A stretch of DNA of 64,000 nt from Haematobia irritans (taxonomy: Eukaryota > Arthropoda > Insecta > Diptera > Muscidae), in the NCBI RefSeq assembly GCF_050003625.1, contig NC_134400.1:224542085-224606084 (forward strand). The letters run 5' to 3'. Each line of letters begins with the position of its first letter. Within the stretch, counting starts at the first letter, position 1. Under the pieces are notes generated by a model that ran no database searches, had not been told where the DNA came from, and was given only the letters and a program-made list of their open reading frames with translations. Positions 31,252-42,557 of this stretch are shown here, in pieces. A program made the position numbers and the translations under genes.

Positions 31252-33346
31252 CCCAATAAACACAGGATGAGCGTTTTTCAAATGCAAAAACTTTTCAGTT
31301 TGAGGGTAAATATAATTTTCAACATAAATTCAACTTGACTTGAAATAGCTCATCTTCAATAAATCTTCAAACTGTTTGCGAATTACAACCAATTTGGCAA
31401 AATGTTGACGAAAACTTTGAAAATGTGTTGAAGATAATTGGAGAAAACTTTGACAAAACACTACCCTGAAATGCAACGAAAAAACCACATGGTTTTCAAT
31501 ACTACTTTGGACAACAAAGTTCGTGGAAGAAATACAAAAATGTGGAAATTTTTAATAATCAATTGAAATTGCTTATAATAATTGGTAAGTAAAACTAAAA
31601 CACGAAATGAAAACTTTAAGGAAGTCACTAAACTCAAATCTCTTTGCAGACAACTAAAATATTTGGATGCTGATTCTTGGACACATTAAGAGGCTGGCCG
31701 ATGAAAAATGGTAGTGGCTTATCGAGAAGAGAAAGTTTCCATAAATCAAAGTGCAACCAAAAAAAACTTGGTATTTATGCTTTTCCATATCAACAACTAC
31801 TGGATGATAATTCGCAATTCACAAAATAACAAATTAAACCGATGATGCGATATAAATTAAACTATCGATGTGATATAGTTTAATTTATATCGCATCATCG
31901 GTTTAATTTGTTATTTTGTGAATTGAAATTGCTGGAAATTTATTCCAATTATCTGGACATCAAGTTCCTGAAAATTGCCAGTATTTTAATAACAACAATT
32001 TTGTAACACCAACGTTCTTGAGGAAATCACGAAGTACGTGGTCAGTTGGAAGAAATAAAAATTGGTAAGTCAAAATAAAAAGTGAAATGAAAACATAATG
32101 GAAATCACAAAACTCGATTGTTTTGCAGAAAACTAAAATCATTGGATGGTATATTCTTGGAAGATGTTGGCCGATGAAAAACCGATGAAGGGAACAATAA
32201 AGAAAAGTTTTCAGAAAACTTACAAAGTGCAATCAATTAAACCAAAGTGCAACAATTCCTATATCAAGAACTTCTGGATGAAAATGTGCATCATCGGTTT
32301 AATTTGTTATTTTGTGAATTGAAATTGCTGGAAATTTATTCAAATTATCTGGTCATCAAGTTCCTGAAAATTGCCAGTATTTTAATAACAATTTTGTAAC
32401 ACCAACGTTCTTGAGGAAATCACGAAGTACGTGGTCAGTTGGAAGAAATAAAAATTGGTAAGTCAAAATAAAAAGTGAAATGAAAACATAATGGAAATCA
32501 CAAAACTCGATTGTTTTGCAGAAAACTAAAATCATTGGATGGTATATTCTTGGAAGATGTTGGCCGATGAAAAACCGATGAAGGGAACAACAAAGAAAAG
32601 TTTTCAGAAAACTTACAAAGTGCAATCAATTAAACCAAAGTGCAACAATTCCTATATCAAGAACTTCTGGATGAAAATGTGCATTACATCAATTTACATC
32701 CCGTCATCAGTTTGATATTTTGTGATTTCCTCTTGCTGGAATCTATTCTAACACACAAGCCAGCAAGTTCCTCGATAGTAATTATTTCAAATTGCCAGCA
32801 TATTAATGACACCAACATTATGGAGGAAATGGAATTATACATGTAAAAATGTTTAAGATATTTAAAGTTGTATTCATAGTTTTATTTATTAATACTTTTA
32901 ATAAGATAATTACATTTTGATTGGTATTATATTATTATTTTTATATATTATTAATGTTATTTTTAAGATTATTATATTTGTTAACGAAAAAAATAATAAA
33001 ATTTACAAAATCCCTAGAAATTTAGTATTGACTTTCAGTTAGAACTAGGATTGACTTTCATACAAATTGTGGTTGGAAAGTATTCGCAACAATGGTAATT
33101 TTTTATTTTTCTCACATTGAAAACTGTTTGAGAAATTATTGAGTAGCGATGCATTTCAATTTGAGGATTACAATTGAGAAATTATTGCTATTGTGTTGAA
33201 TTTTACTGTTGAGGGTAATGTCTGTTTTTTGTTGAGAACGCGATTTTCTCAACAATTTCTCAACTTGAATATTACCCTAATCCTTTGAAAAAATGTTTGA
33301 AAAATTATTGAATTTTAGTATTTTTCAAACGTTTGTGTTTATTGGG
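31252..33346 (-). mobile_element. 2095-bp TIR element, copy 2 (inverted)
   Basis: It is the exact-length reverse-orientation copy of 16371-18465, with CCCAATAAACACA/TGTGTTTATTGGG ends. The flanks are AT on both sides (31250-31251, 33347-33348). The target was the gaacatatcccat motif of a MITE whose uninterrupted version is at 34616-34628, so the duplication is 2 bp. Three GTAAGT...TTTGCAG segments of 64-65 nt lie on the + strand, at 31585-31649, 32065-32128 and 32458-32521. No transposase frame is found. Confidence 0.85.
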
Positions 33347-33372
33347 ATCCCACATATTGTGCACATTATAAG

Positions 33373-33522
33373 TTAAGTCCGAAGGCATAATCGATACTGC
33401 TGCATGTTTATGGGATCGATAACACATTTACCGATTATTTAGTTGGCGATGACTAAATAATCGGTAAATGTGTTATCGATCCCATAAACATGCAGCAGAA
33501 TCGATTATGCCTTCGGACTTAC
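33373..33522. repeat. Long hairpin: about 70-bp arms, short loop
   Basis: 33373-33442 and 33453-33522 are reverse complements with one mismatch (gatactgctg versus gattctgctg), separated by about 10 bases. It arose from an inverted duplication within the Harbinger-like MITE. Confidence 0.85.
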
Positions 33523-34212
33523 CTTATATTGTACACAATATATGGGATATGTTCGACACGAGCACTGTCGTCCGGATAAACTTATAGTCTGTAAAGCGCA
33601 TAATGCGATCGATAACAAATTTACCGATTATTTGGTCATCGCAGAGAAGTCGTATCGATCCGACACACTGTAAGATTCTCTACAAACACCGACATTCCGT
33701 CCGGAATAACTGATAGTCTGTACAGCGCATTAATGTTTCCAAGAATGCATCATCCAAAGCACCAAAGATTTTAGTTGTCTGCAAAGAGATTTGAGTTTAG
33801 TGACTTCCTTAAAGTTTTCATTTTTTTTCCAATTATTGTAAAATATTTTGAGTAATTTCAGTTGATTATCAGAAAATTTCCACATTTTGTATTTCTTCCA
33901 CGTCGCACAAAGTAGAATTGAAGACCATGTGTTTTTTTTTTTCGTTGCATTTCAAAGTAATGTTTTGTCTAAGTTTTCTCCAATTATTCAACACATTTTC
34001 AAAGTTTTCGTCAACATTTTGGCGGTTTGGAAGCAAACAATTTGAAAATGTATTGAAGATAACCTGTTTCAAGTCAAATTGAATTTATGTTGCAAATGGT
34101 ATTTACACTACATTCATCTAGTGCGTGTCACATTCATCCAATTTTCCTTGTAGATGAATGTGTGTGTGCGAGTACACATACGGGTTTGTGTTTGTATTGA
34201 TATATTTACAAA

Positions 34213-34448
34213 TAAGGTGGGTATTAAGTTCGAGTTTAGCCCCTAATTTTCACTAAAGTGAAAACTAAATCAGTAAAAAAAGTCATAAAATTGTACATAT
34301 TTGTTGCAGATTTCATTATAACTTGACGGGGAATATCCCAAAGCAAATTATCACAAAGTTTGTATTCCTTAAAATGGATTATTAAAGAAAAGTAATCGTG
34401 AAAAAATGACGATTTTAGCGGCTGAACTCGAACTTAATACCCACCTAT
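34213..34448. mobile_element. MITE with AGGTGGGTATTAAG ends (copy 3)
   Basis: aaggtgggtattaagttcga and tcgaacttaatacccacct are inverted ends. The interior matches 5141-5374 closely. Confidence 0.75.
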
Positions 34449-34469
34449 AGCTGTTAAATCCTCAAATCT

Positions 34470-34546
34470 ACGAAATCTCGCTATTTTGCCAGTCCGAACA
34501 GTTGAAATTTGTAAAGAGATTTTGGTTCTAAATAGCGAGATTTCGT
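34470..34546. repeat. Short inverted repeat
   Basis: acgaaatctcgctatt (34470-34485) and aatagcgagatttcgt (34531-34546) are perfect 16-bp arms around 45 bp. Confidence 0.7.
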
Positions 34547-34568
34547 GTCTAGTGCGAACGCAGTATTA

Positions 34569-34810
34569 TGCGCTTTACAGACTATCAGTTATTCCGGACG
34601 ACAGTGCTCGCGTCGAACATATCCCATATATTGTGCACATTATAAGTCGAGTCCGAAGGCATAATCGATACTGCTGCATGTTTATGGCATCGATAACGTA
34701 TTTACCGATTATTTAGTCATCGCCGACAAGTCGTATCGATCCGACACATTGTAAGATTCTTTACAAACACCGACATTCCGTCCGGAATAACTGATAGTCT
34801 GTAAAGCGCA
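34569..34810. mobile_element. Harbinger-like MITE, intact 242-bp copy
   Basis: The ends TGCGCTTTACAGACTATCAG and CTGATAGTCTGTAAAGCGCA are inverted repeats that continue through ttattccggacg. TTA flanks both sides (34566-34568, 34811-34813). There is no ORF. Other copies or pieces lie at 25781-25811, 30378-30540 and 31198-33729. Confidence 0.8.
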
Positions 34811-34870
34811 TTACCCTTGAACTGAAAAGGTGTTGCTTTTGAAAAACGCTCATCCTATGTTTATTGGGTA

Positions 34871-37800
34871 TATAGAACCAATTGGGGGGTTTTCTTAAGA
34901 TTTAGGGAAAGAATGCAAAAGCAACTGGCAACACTGTGTCAATATGAGTAAAGTGAGAACAGTAGCGATATACAGTTGTCATTGTCATCAAAGTTTTGGA
35001 AAAGCAAGAAAATTGCTGGATTCTCTAAAATCACATTATTGTGAAAAAATTTATATAAAAAACTTTCTGGGTATTTAAGTGGCCTTTCGCTATCGCAAGT
35101 ACGTGAATGTAAGTGGTTTGACAACAAGTTTTGATCGAAGAAAGGTTTAACAAAATTAATTTGCATCACCAGCTATGTAAGTATTTGTGAACAGTGGCTA
35201 TTTTCGAGGTTCTGTGAAATTCCACATTTTTTGGTATTGATGTTATCCATCTTCCATTTTGTAGGTTTTTTTTTTGTTTTCTTTTGTTACTTATGGCATT
35301 GTCATATATCTTTTATATGTATGTGTGTGTATGCTAGTATATGTAAAGTGGGAACAGAGAGTTATTGTACAGTGGTCCTCAATATAAAGCACGACGACAC
35401 AAATTTTGCCATTTGGCAGATAAAAATTTCTTTATTATCGGCTTGTTATTAAAAATCGAAGTCGAATTGACCTGTATTGATTTTGAAATCGGTCCAGACT
35501 TAAATATAACTCCTATAGTTACGATTTATATAAAGGCCCAATATACTTATGCTGTTGTTAGTAAAGTATATTGCGCACACCTTGCCAATCTCAGTTCTAT
35601 GCACCTCAACGTATACTTATGATTCTAGCGGAATCTTAATTCATGCCAATTCTTTTCTAAGGCAGTGCATTTTTAATACTGATACTGCATCGCCTGGAAA
35701 CTACATTGCCATTGTCAGATACGTTTCCATAGTTGTTATAATTTCAAAAGTAAGTTATATAACGTTACATTAATCTTCCTTCTCCAAATAGTATACACAA
35801 TAAAGCCTACATACTTGTTCAACAAATATCGTTGCGGAAGAACTAACGGAAGCATTTAGTGTTCGCATGGAGTTTCATCCACTCTGCTACCTGCATCTGG
35901 AACTCATTACCATCATAAATCCAATTCATTGGCAAAGATAATATTTACAAGAAATCCATTTTCAATTATTTTTCCAAATCACTGAAGCTACATTGGGTCC
36001 TTACATTTTATTTTTGTTTTTTTCCTTAAGTTTTGCTTAATTTATTTATTTTCGACTTTTAACCATAGTCCTGTTAACTAGCTATCAACACGGCTCACAT
36101 ACTGTAATTATAAGATTATATCTTGTATGTGAAACTCATAGGCTTTATTTCAATTGTCTATATGCATAAGTTTATTATAATTTGTAGTTAAAATACCCAC
36201 AAATTAAATGTTTAGTAAGTTATTGTAGGAATATTTGTTATATACTGACATTAATTTCTTCTTATTGTTAGGTTAATTTGTGGAACAATTTTTAAAAATG
36301 TGTGAGTGATGTATACCTCTCAACTACTAAAAGCAAAACTGGGCAAGTGTTTGGTTTGTCACTCCAGACAGCAAGCCCAACCGCAAGGCAACTCCAGGGC
36401 AGTGTTTAAGCGCAACCTGAATTCCTGTGTCAATTTAGGGACTATTCTACTTCGATTCGCCATCGCTTTGATATAACTAAAAATTGTTTATCCCAATATA
36501 TGCTGTTGCAACGGTGGTGAAGCTCCACATGGGAATCTTTGCAATTTTAAGCGTTATGCGATAATCGCATCAATATAACCATAATTTTTCATTATTAATC
36601 TAACGGCCAATTTTAGAATTTGTGGAGGGCTCAACAATTAGAAGGAAAACATGTATCGTTAGACATGAATTTCGAAATATGTATACGAAATTTATTTGAA
36701 TGTAATTTCTTGGAAACTGGAATTTGTGAACATTTCATCTATAAATATCAAATTTGATATGCATTGGTGCATATTTGTTCCTTGTATTACAAAGTATTAC
36801 TTTTACAAAGCCCATGAGGATAATGTAGCTTAGTTTTAGTAGAGTGAAATAAACTATTTATTGCATATTTTTTTTTGCCTGAAATACGTGCTGTTATAAT
36901 TATTTGTTTTCACCGTAGCGGACGATTATGCATAATTTTGAATGTTGCAACATTCATCACGTACAATGAATACATTGAAAAGACTTCATTTGCGATTTAA
37001 TTAATTTTATTGCAATGAAATTTTAAAATTTAGCTCAGCATTTTTTTCTCTTTATCTATTCACCCTATTACTTCACGAAGCATACAATGAACTTTTGGCT
37101 GAAAATGCAACATAACCTCCAAACTAAAATAATAATATTAGCTGGCAAGATAATTCGTTCAGGTATAAATTTATCGACTATTCTCCAAGAAAAAATGATT
37201 TACATGGTACAAGTCATTCGGTCTGTTGTGCGCTTTATTACTTCATTGTCGTGTTTATTTTTGGTAAATATGGCTGCACATTTTACTAAATTAAAAAAAG
37301 TTTAGTCGTATTTCGTACAAATGGTATATTTTAAAGATAAAAAATTAAAGTAAAGAAGTCAAAAAAGCCTAGTTTTCGAGCTAAATATTCAAAAAATATT
37401 TTTTTCTAGATATCTGCCGTGCTCGATTGTCTATGATCAATCGGGCAACTTGCTCTATCGTTTTCAATCTATTCTCAGTCTTAATCTGTCTCCCTTTCCG
37501 ATGTGGAACACATTATTCCTAGACCGTTCGACCAGTTGCAATATGCTCATGTTCACCAATGTTGTTCCACAGACGCTTAGTGTGTACGTTTGATATGTAG
37601 TGTTAAAAACTTCTACTTTCGTTCGATGAAAATCCAGGCGAGAAGTAATTTTTAACTTTTTTAATAGTAGCTTCAGGAACCATTGTTTTGCCATTTTCTA
37701 TTAAACAAACGGCTCCAGCAAATGCTATATCCTTGTCGTCAATCTTTATTGTTTATATTTCTTCTTATCTGTCGCACGTTATTATGATCTTAGTTCGTGT

Positions 37801-37962
37801 ACGTTTTATCCGACCATGTATGGTGCATTTAAAACATACTTTATTCCTACTTTACTTTATATTGTACACCATGTACAATAATATATTCAATTAATTTTGC
37901 AGAGAACGGAACAAAGTAGCCTGTGCTTTACCGCAAATAGCTAATTAAGAATCTACTAAAAT
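34871..37962. other. akirin upstream region, no clear gene
   Basis: The region is mostly AT-rich. 37464-37735 on the - strand has a coding-like stretch (DDKDIAFAGAVCLIENGKTM, then after a shift TYQTYTLSVCGTTLVNMSIL) of no recognised family, perhaps an old transposon. A 3' splice site (ttttgcag, ending at 37902) 60 bp before the akirin ATG implies an upstream non-coding exon. Confidence 0.45.
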
Positions 37963-39777
37963 ATGGCTTGTGCAACACTTAAGCGTTCCTTGGATTGGGA
38001 AAGTATAAATCAGCGGCCCAATAAACGCCGCCGTTGTAATCCATTTGGACAATCAGGAAGCAGTGGATCTCCTTCCCGTTCTGCATCAATTAATGGTGGT
38101 CACGATGGACATCCCGGATCCAATCCACATTCACCAAGTAGCCGATTTGCCAGAGAACCTATTCCAAGTCCTTTTGCCGATGCCAGTTTGTCAAAAATGT
38201 CACCAGACAAAATGTCACAAAACATTCGCGAAGAAATAAAACGCTTGCACAGACGTAAACAGTTGCCCTTTACATCTGCAGCTTTGGAACGTATGCAAGA
38301 TTCAGAATCCAGCGGATCGGAAATGGGACCCGACAGTCCTAGACGCCCTGACAGCCCACCAAGCATGGTTCGCAATCCGGAAAAGGCATTGTTTACATTT
38401 AAACAGGTAATCCCCAAATGTTATTTCAATACAATTTACTATGGTTACTCTTACTATACAAAGTAAAGTTGGTATTGTAGGTGATTTTGACCCTATTATT
38501 ATGAAAATTTTATTTTAATTTATTACGAAGAAACTAAGCCTACAGGCTAAACAAAAAAAACAAAATTAACAAAAAATACTTAGGTCGACTTAGACTACAG
38601 TGGTATATAAGGCTCTCGAAATCCACATCTGAGATCAGAGCAGTGTTACGTCTTCATTTATTGCGAAATAAGATCATGAACAGCTACCTTTCACTTCTGA
38701 ACCCGGCACGCAGTCAAGTACGAGTCAAAAGGTAGTACTTTAACAGGGTTTAAATAATAATGCTAATCACTCAATCCAGAATATGATCGTACGTCACTCG
38801 TAAACGGTACTATGCGAGAAGCATATTACCAAGTGTGACTCTATTGCACTGAAAAGTGACTCCGACTTCCCCTTCAAGTATGAATTTGAATGTGGGGATA
38901 TATTTAATAATTCAAAATTACGACAAAAAATTATTTTTATAATATTAACAAAACTGTGTATCTTCGTCATATCAATCGCGATGCATCTTTTAGATGCTTA
39001 AAAAATAATCTATCTTTACATGAAGACTATATAAATCGGTGGTTTATGTATATAGTAGTCTATAGAAAACGCGGACCCAGGTAACAGATTCATAAGTCAG
39101 GGTTTTTACCTAGTGTGGATTGACGTACACTTAGAGCGATTTTCGGCTTGTTGTACGCTCTAATTTTAGGACCAGGTTAAGTCTGACTGTTTAATTGGGA
39201 CCGAAGTATCACCTTAAAGTCTCCACACATTTCCTTCCTTTAATTTTATTTGATCTTTGCAATTGTAGAACTCACAATTACTAAATTACTTCATTACAAT
39301 TTCAAGTTCACTAGCAGAAAATTCGTAAAGTAATTAATAACGTATATCTGAACTTTCATGGTGGCATCGTTTGAAAGCCAACTTATTTACTTGCCAAAAA
39401 ATATATAGAAATATTTCATGATTTGTATGTACTTTAATCTTTCTTCCTATTTAGGAAAGAGCCATATAGCAAACAAGAGTATATCATTTTGTGACGAGAC
39501 AAACATTTTTAATGTTTCTTTTTTTAATTTTGAATCTCTATAGGTGCAATTAATATGTGAGCGTATGCTGAAAGAACGTGAAGATGAATTGCGTGAAAAA
39601 TATGATGCTGTGCTAACAACTAAACTTGCGGAGCAATACGATGCCTTCGTAAAATTTACTTATGATCAAATACAAAGACGCTATGAAGCTGCTCCAAGCT
39701 GTAAGTAATTCAAATATATTTGGAATTTTAGAAAAATTGTTTACTACACAATTTCTTTTATTTTAGATTTATCATAA
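37963..39777 (+). CDS. akirin: Akirin, nuclear co-regulator of NF-kB-type transcription
   Basis: The gene is complete in three exons: 37963-38406, 39544-39700 and 39767-39777 (203 residues). The N-terminus [13 protein letters not shown] and nuclear localisation signal [10 protein letters not shown] are typical. The middle is a low-complexity Ser/Pro/Gly linker with [20 protein letters not shown]. The C-terminal helix region [20 protein letters not shown] through [14 protein letters not shown] is the most conserved part, and the last residues are YLS, encoded by an 11-base coding tail in exon 3. In flies Akirin acts in the nucleus with chromatin remodellers at Relish-dependent immune promoters and in muscle patterning. 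Drosophila Akirin is about the same length. Reading through the exon 2 donor would give a false stop two codons later. Confidence 0.96.
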
Positions 39778-41100
39778 TTTTTGGACCTCAAGCGTACCAA
39801 TTAGTTTCTTTTGTTGACGCTAAGGATCTACACCTCTTGAAACCTACGTCATATACCGCCACATCTGTTTCATTTTTTACAAAAGTTGCACTAATCGGCT
39901 ACACAACTCCAAACATAATTGCAGCAGCAACATTCTCTTTCATTATTCATTATTTTTGACAATTTTAGTTTTTCTTCCGTCAATGAATTCGAATTCAATA
40001 AGAAAAACAAAATATTTTTTCTCACAAAAGAAGTATCAGATATAGTAAAAACAAAAATAACTAAGAATTAAATGTTACAACAACAACAAAAAATGACACC
40101 TCATTATACCTGCAGGTTAAAAATAACAACCATATTTGCATACCACTTTATTTTTTAATATTAAACAAAAAGAAAAAAAATCAAATACAAAAATGAAATA
40201 AAAAATTCTGGACTGCTACAAAGCGGGTGAAGTGAATTACAAATAATTAAAACGTATATTACATACAAGAAAACAAAAAATACTAATAATTTATAAATTA
40301 GTAAATAGAGTTAGTAAGATTATAATGCCACAGCAAAATCCATACGTGAATATATGATTCAACAAAAATACAAAAGAAAAAACCGCATCAGCCAAGCCCT
40401 AGGACATTAAACCCCCCATATTGATTCCTCCTAAGAACATACTACATATATTTATATACAATATTGAAAGCATATAAAAGCAGTCTCCGAAAATCACTCT
40501 TAAAACGAACCTGTTATTCTAAATTATATGACAAATAAATAAATGCTTATGGGCTATTGTTGGCACAAAATAAAAGAATCATGGTTCCACCTTCTACCTA
40601 CTCTCAATTTTGTAGGTATATGCAGCGCAGTAGAAACAGGAGAAAAACAAAGAATAAACCTCAAAACTCCACAAAGTGAATATAAGAATATAAACCTAGT
40701 TTTATAGATCCCAACATAAAATCAAGGAGACAGAAGATAAAAATATATATATTTAAAAATATCGGATATTATACCGCATATATTACTACTTATCTACGCT
40801 CTTCGCGTATGTATTTCATTTTATAACTTAATTTCAATAATTTCTTTCAAATATTCGTAAAAAACATATTTTCTAAAAAAAAACATATATTTGTATTAAT
40901 AATATGTAATAGAATATTATTACAAGCAAAGACCCGGTTTAATGTGGAGTATTCGTTAAGTCGAGAAATGCACATTGCTTTCATTTGCTTTCTTGGATAA
41001 TCATTAGACTTACTATTATAATAGTTTTTTTTTTTTTAATAATTTGTAACAAAAACATATATTTTGTCATGTATTCTATTGTAAAAGAAAAAACTTTTCT
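39778..41100 (+). other. akirin 3' UTR, long and AT-rich
   Basis: There is no further ORF. AATAAA-type signals occur several times (for example caaataaataaatg near 40531), so alternative poly(A) sites are possible. Confidence 0.5.
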
Positions 41101-41425
41101 ATACTTTAATGATTAGAGAAATGCCATTTTTTTATAAATAATAAAAAGAGACAAATTTTAATATGTGTATAGATTGTTTGTTGCTGGGTCAGTTCGAATA
41201 AAAAGATTTGTGCAACAGGTCAAAAAGCCCCCCTTATTCTATGTTCATTTCACAGCGTCTAAACTTATAACCAAACCTGAACACTAAACTGTCGATCTTA
41301 CAGCAACTTATAAAATAAAATAATACGCTATTCCCCTATCTCATACAAATGCTTTCTTTGGACCCATTGAAATTAACAAGGATGTCCAGAGAATGAAATG
41401 TTTCAATGTATTCGAAGACTATAAT

Positions 41426-41912
41426 ATACACCCAAAGAAATTTGTTAGTAGGGACAGCAGAAAAGTCTGCTAAAACAGCAGAAAGTCTGCTGAAAAAGGG
41501 ACAGCAGTCACTGTTTGCTGAAATAGCAAACATTTCCTGCTATTTTTTAAGCTCGACTACACTAAATCATGTTTTATTTTGGCTGAAACAAATAAAAATA
41601 TAAACTTTGGAGCTATCCTAACATAATTAAAACAATATTTTATGAAAATCTATAGTAATTGATTAAAAATCTGAATATTTATCGAATTGAGACATAACAG
41701 TAAACAAAATGTTTGCTGATCGTATTTATGAGCTTCTAAGTATATTACAGTACTAAAATATACCAAAAATTACTTTTGGTTCTTAAATATGCTTTGGGGA
41801 AAAATGTATAACCTAAAAATGTTATAATTTGTTGTTCATTAGGCTCTGAAGTACAAAAATATAACAGCAGACATCGACTGCTGTTATTTGCATACTTTTT
41901 TCTATGAGTGTA
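41426..41912. repeat. cactcatagaaaa repeat family, full copy
   Basis: The left end tacacccaaagaaa and right end ttttttctatgagtgta are inverted ends. The interior is rich in cagcag/ctgctg words (gacagcagaaaagtctgct). It matches 56126-56828 and pieces at 4977, 9800, 46891 and 50515. The superfamily is unknown. Confidence 0.6.
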
Positions 41913-42557
41913 GTCTACCAATTCTCGCATGAAATTACTTATTCATGTATCCATCAAGTGTCCAAAAGCAAACCCGTTGACGAGACAAAGGGAGCTTGAG
42001 TTTTGAACAGCTCGTAAAAAAAACAAGAACGATCTAAAATCAACGAATCTTGAGAAGGAACCTCCCAAGAAGCGCCGAATATAGTCAAAAGAAGTGATCA
42101 AACCGTTCAAGCGAATATAGGTAGCGAACTACTCGCTGCTATAAACCTCTATACAATAAATTATTACTAATGCATGCATTTTGTTACATGAATTCTACAA
42201 TACGCTCCCTGTGAGAAATTTGGGACAGGGCCTAATTATCAGGTATCAAAATCATATCTATCGTAACTGTAGTCTCCTTTTAGACAACACCATCGCCAAC
42301 TGTGACGGGACGGCCCTCACTGCAGTCGGTTCTTCGTACCGGGGTCGACACAAGGACCACGTCCTTGTCCAAGGACTGCAACCTCCCCATGGGAAATCAA
42401 GTATGTATAGAAAACCCTTCCCCACCCCTTTCCCAAATCCCATCCAACACCCCATCCTATTCCCCATCCCTTTTTCCCTCCTGGGCAGAGTCTGCCAGCC
42501 AGTCTGCTCAGAATTCTTCTCCTTCGTGCTGGCGACATTGAAAGCAATCCAGGTCCA

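Larger units (their letters stand above)
31198..33729. mobile_element. Harbinger-like MITE, rearranged and split by the 2095-bp element
   Basis: It begins tgcgctttacg (31198) after TTA (31195-31197) and ends acagcgca (33729) before TTA (33730-33732). Its left part stops at 31251, where the 2095-bp element starts, and resumes at 33347 (atcccacatattgtgcac). The internal part contains an inverted duplication (33373-33522) and an extra copy of the MITE end at 33560-33600. The 3-bp TTA TSD fits PIF/Harbinger elements. Confidence 0.65.
33733..34870 (+). repeat. Decayed third relative of the 2095-bp element, interrupted
   Basis: 33736-34110 matches the 3' region of the 2095-bp element (for example ctgcaaagagatttgagttt) with many changes. 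34814-34870 gives its end, gaaaaacgctcatcctatgt followed by ttattggg. Between them lie other insertions, including MITEs at 34213-34448 and 34569-34810. Confidence 0.7.

Noticed and set aside
39701..39715. akirin ending at the TAA just after exon 2
   Set aside because: A GTAAGT donor precedes it, and the spliced 11-base exon gives the conserved YLS end.
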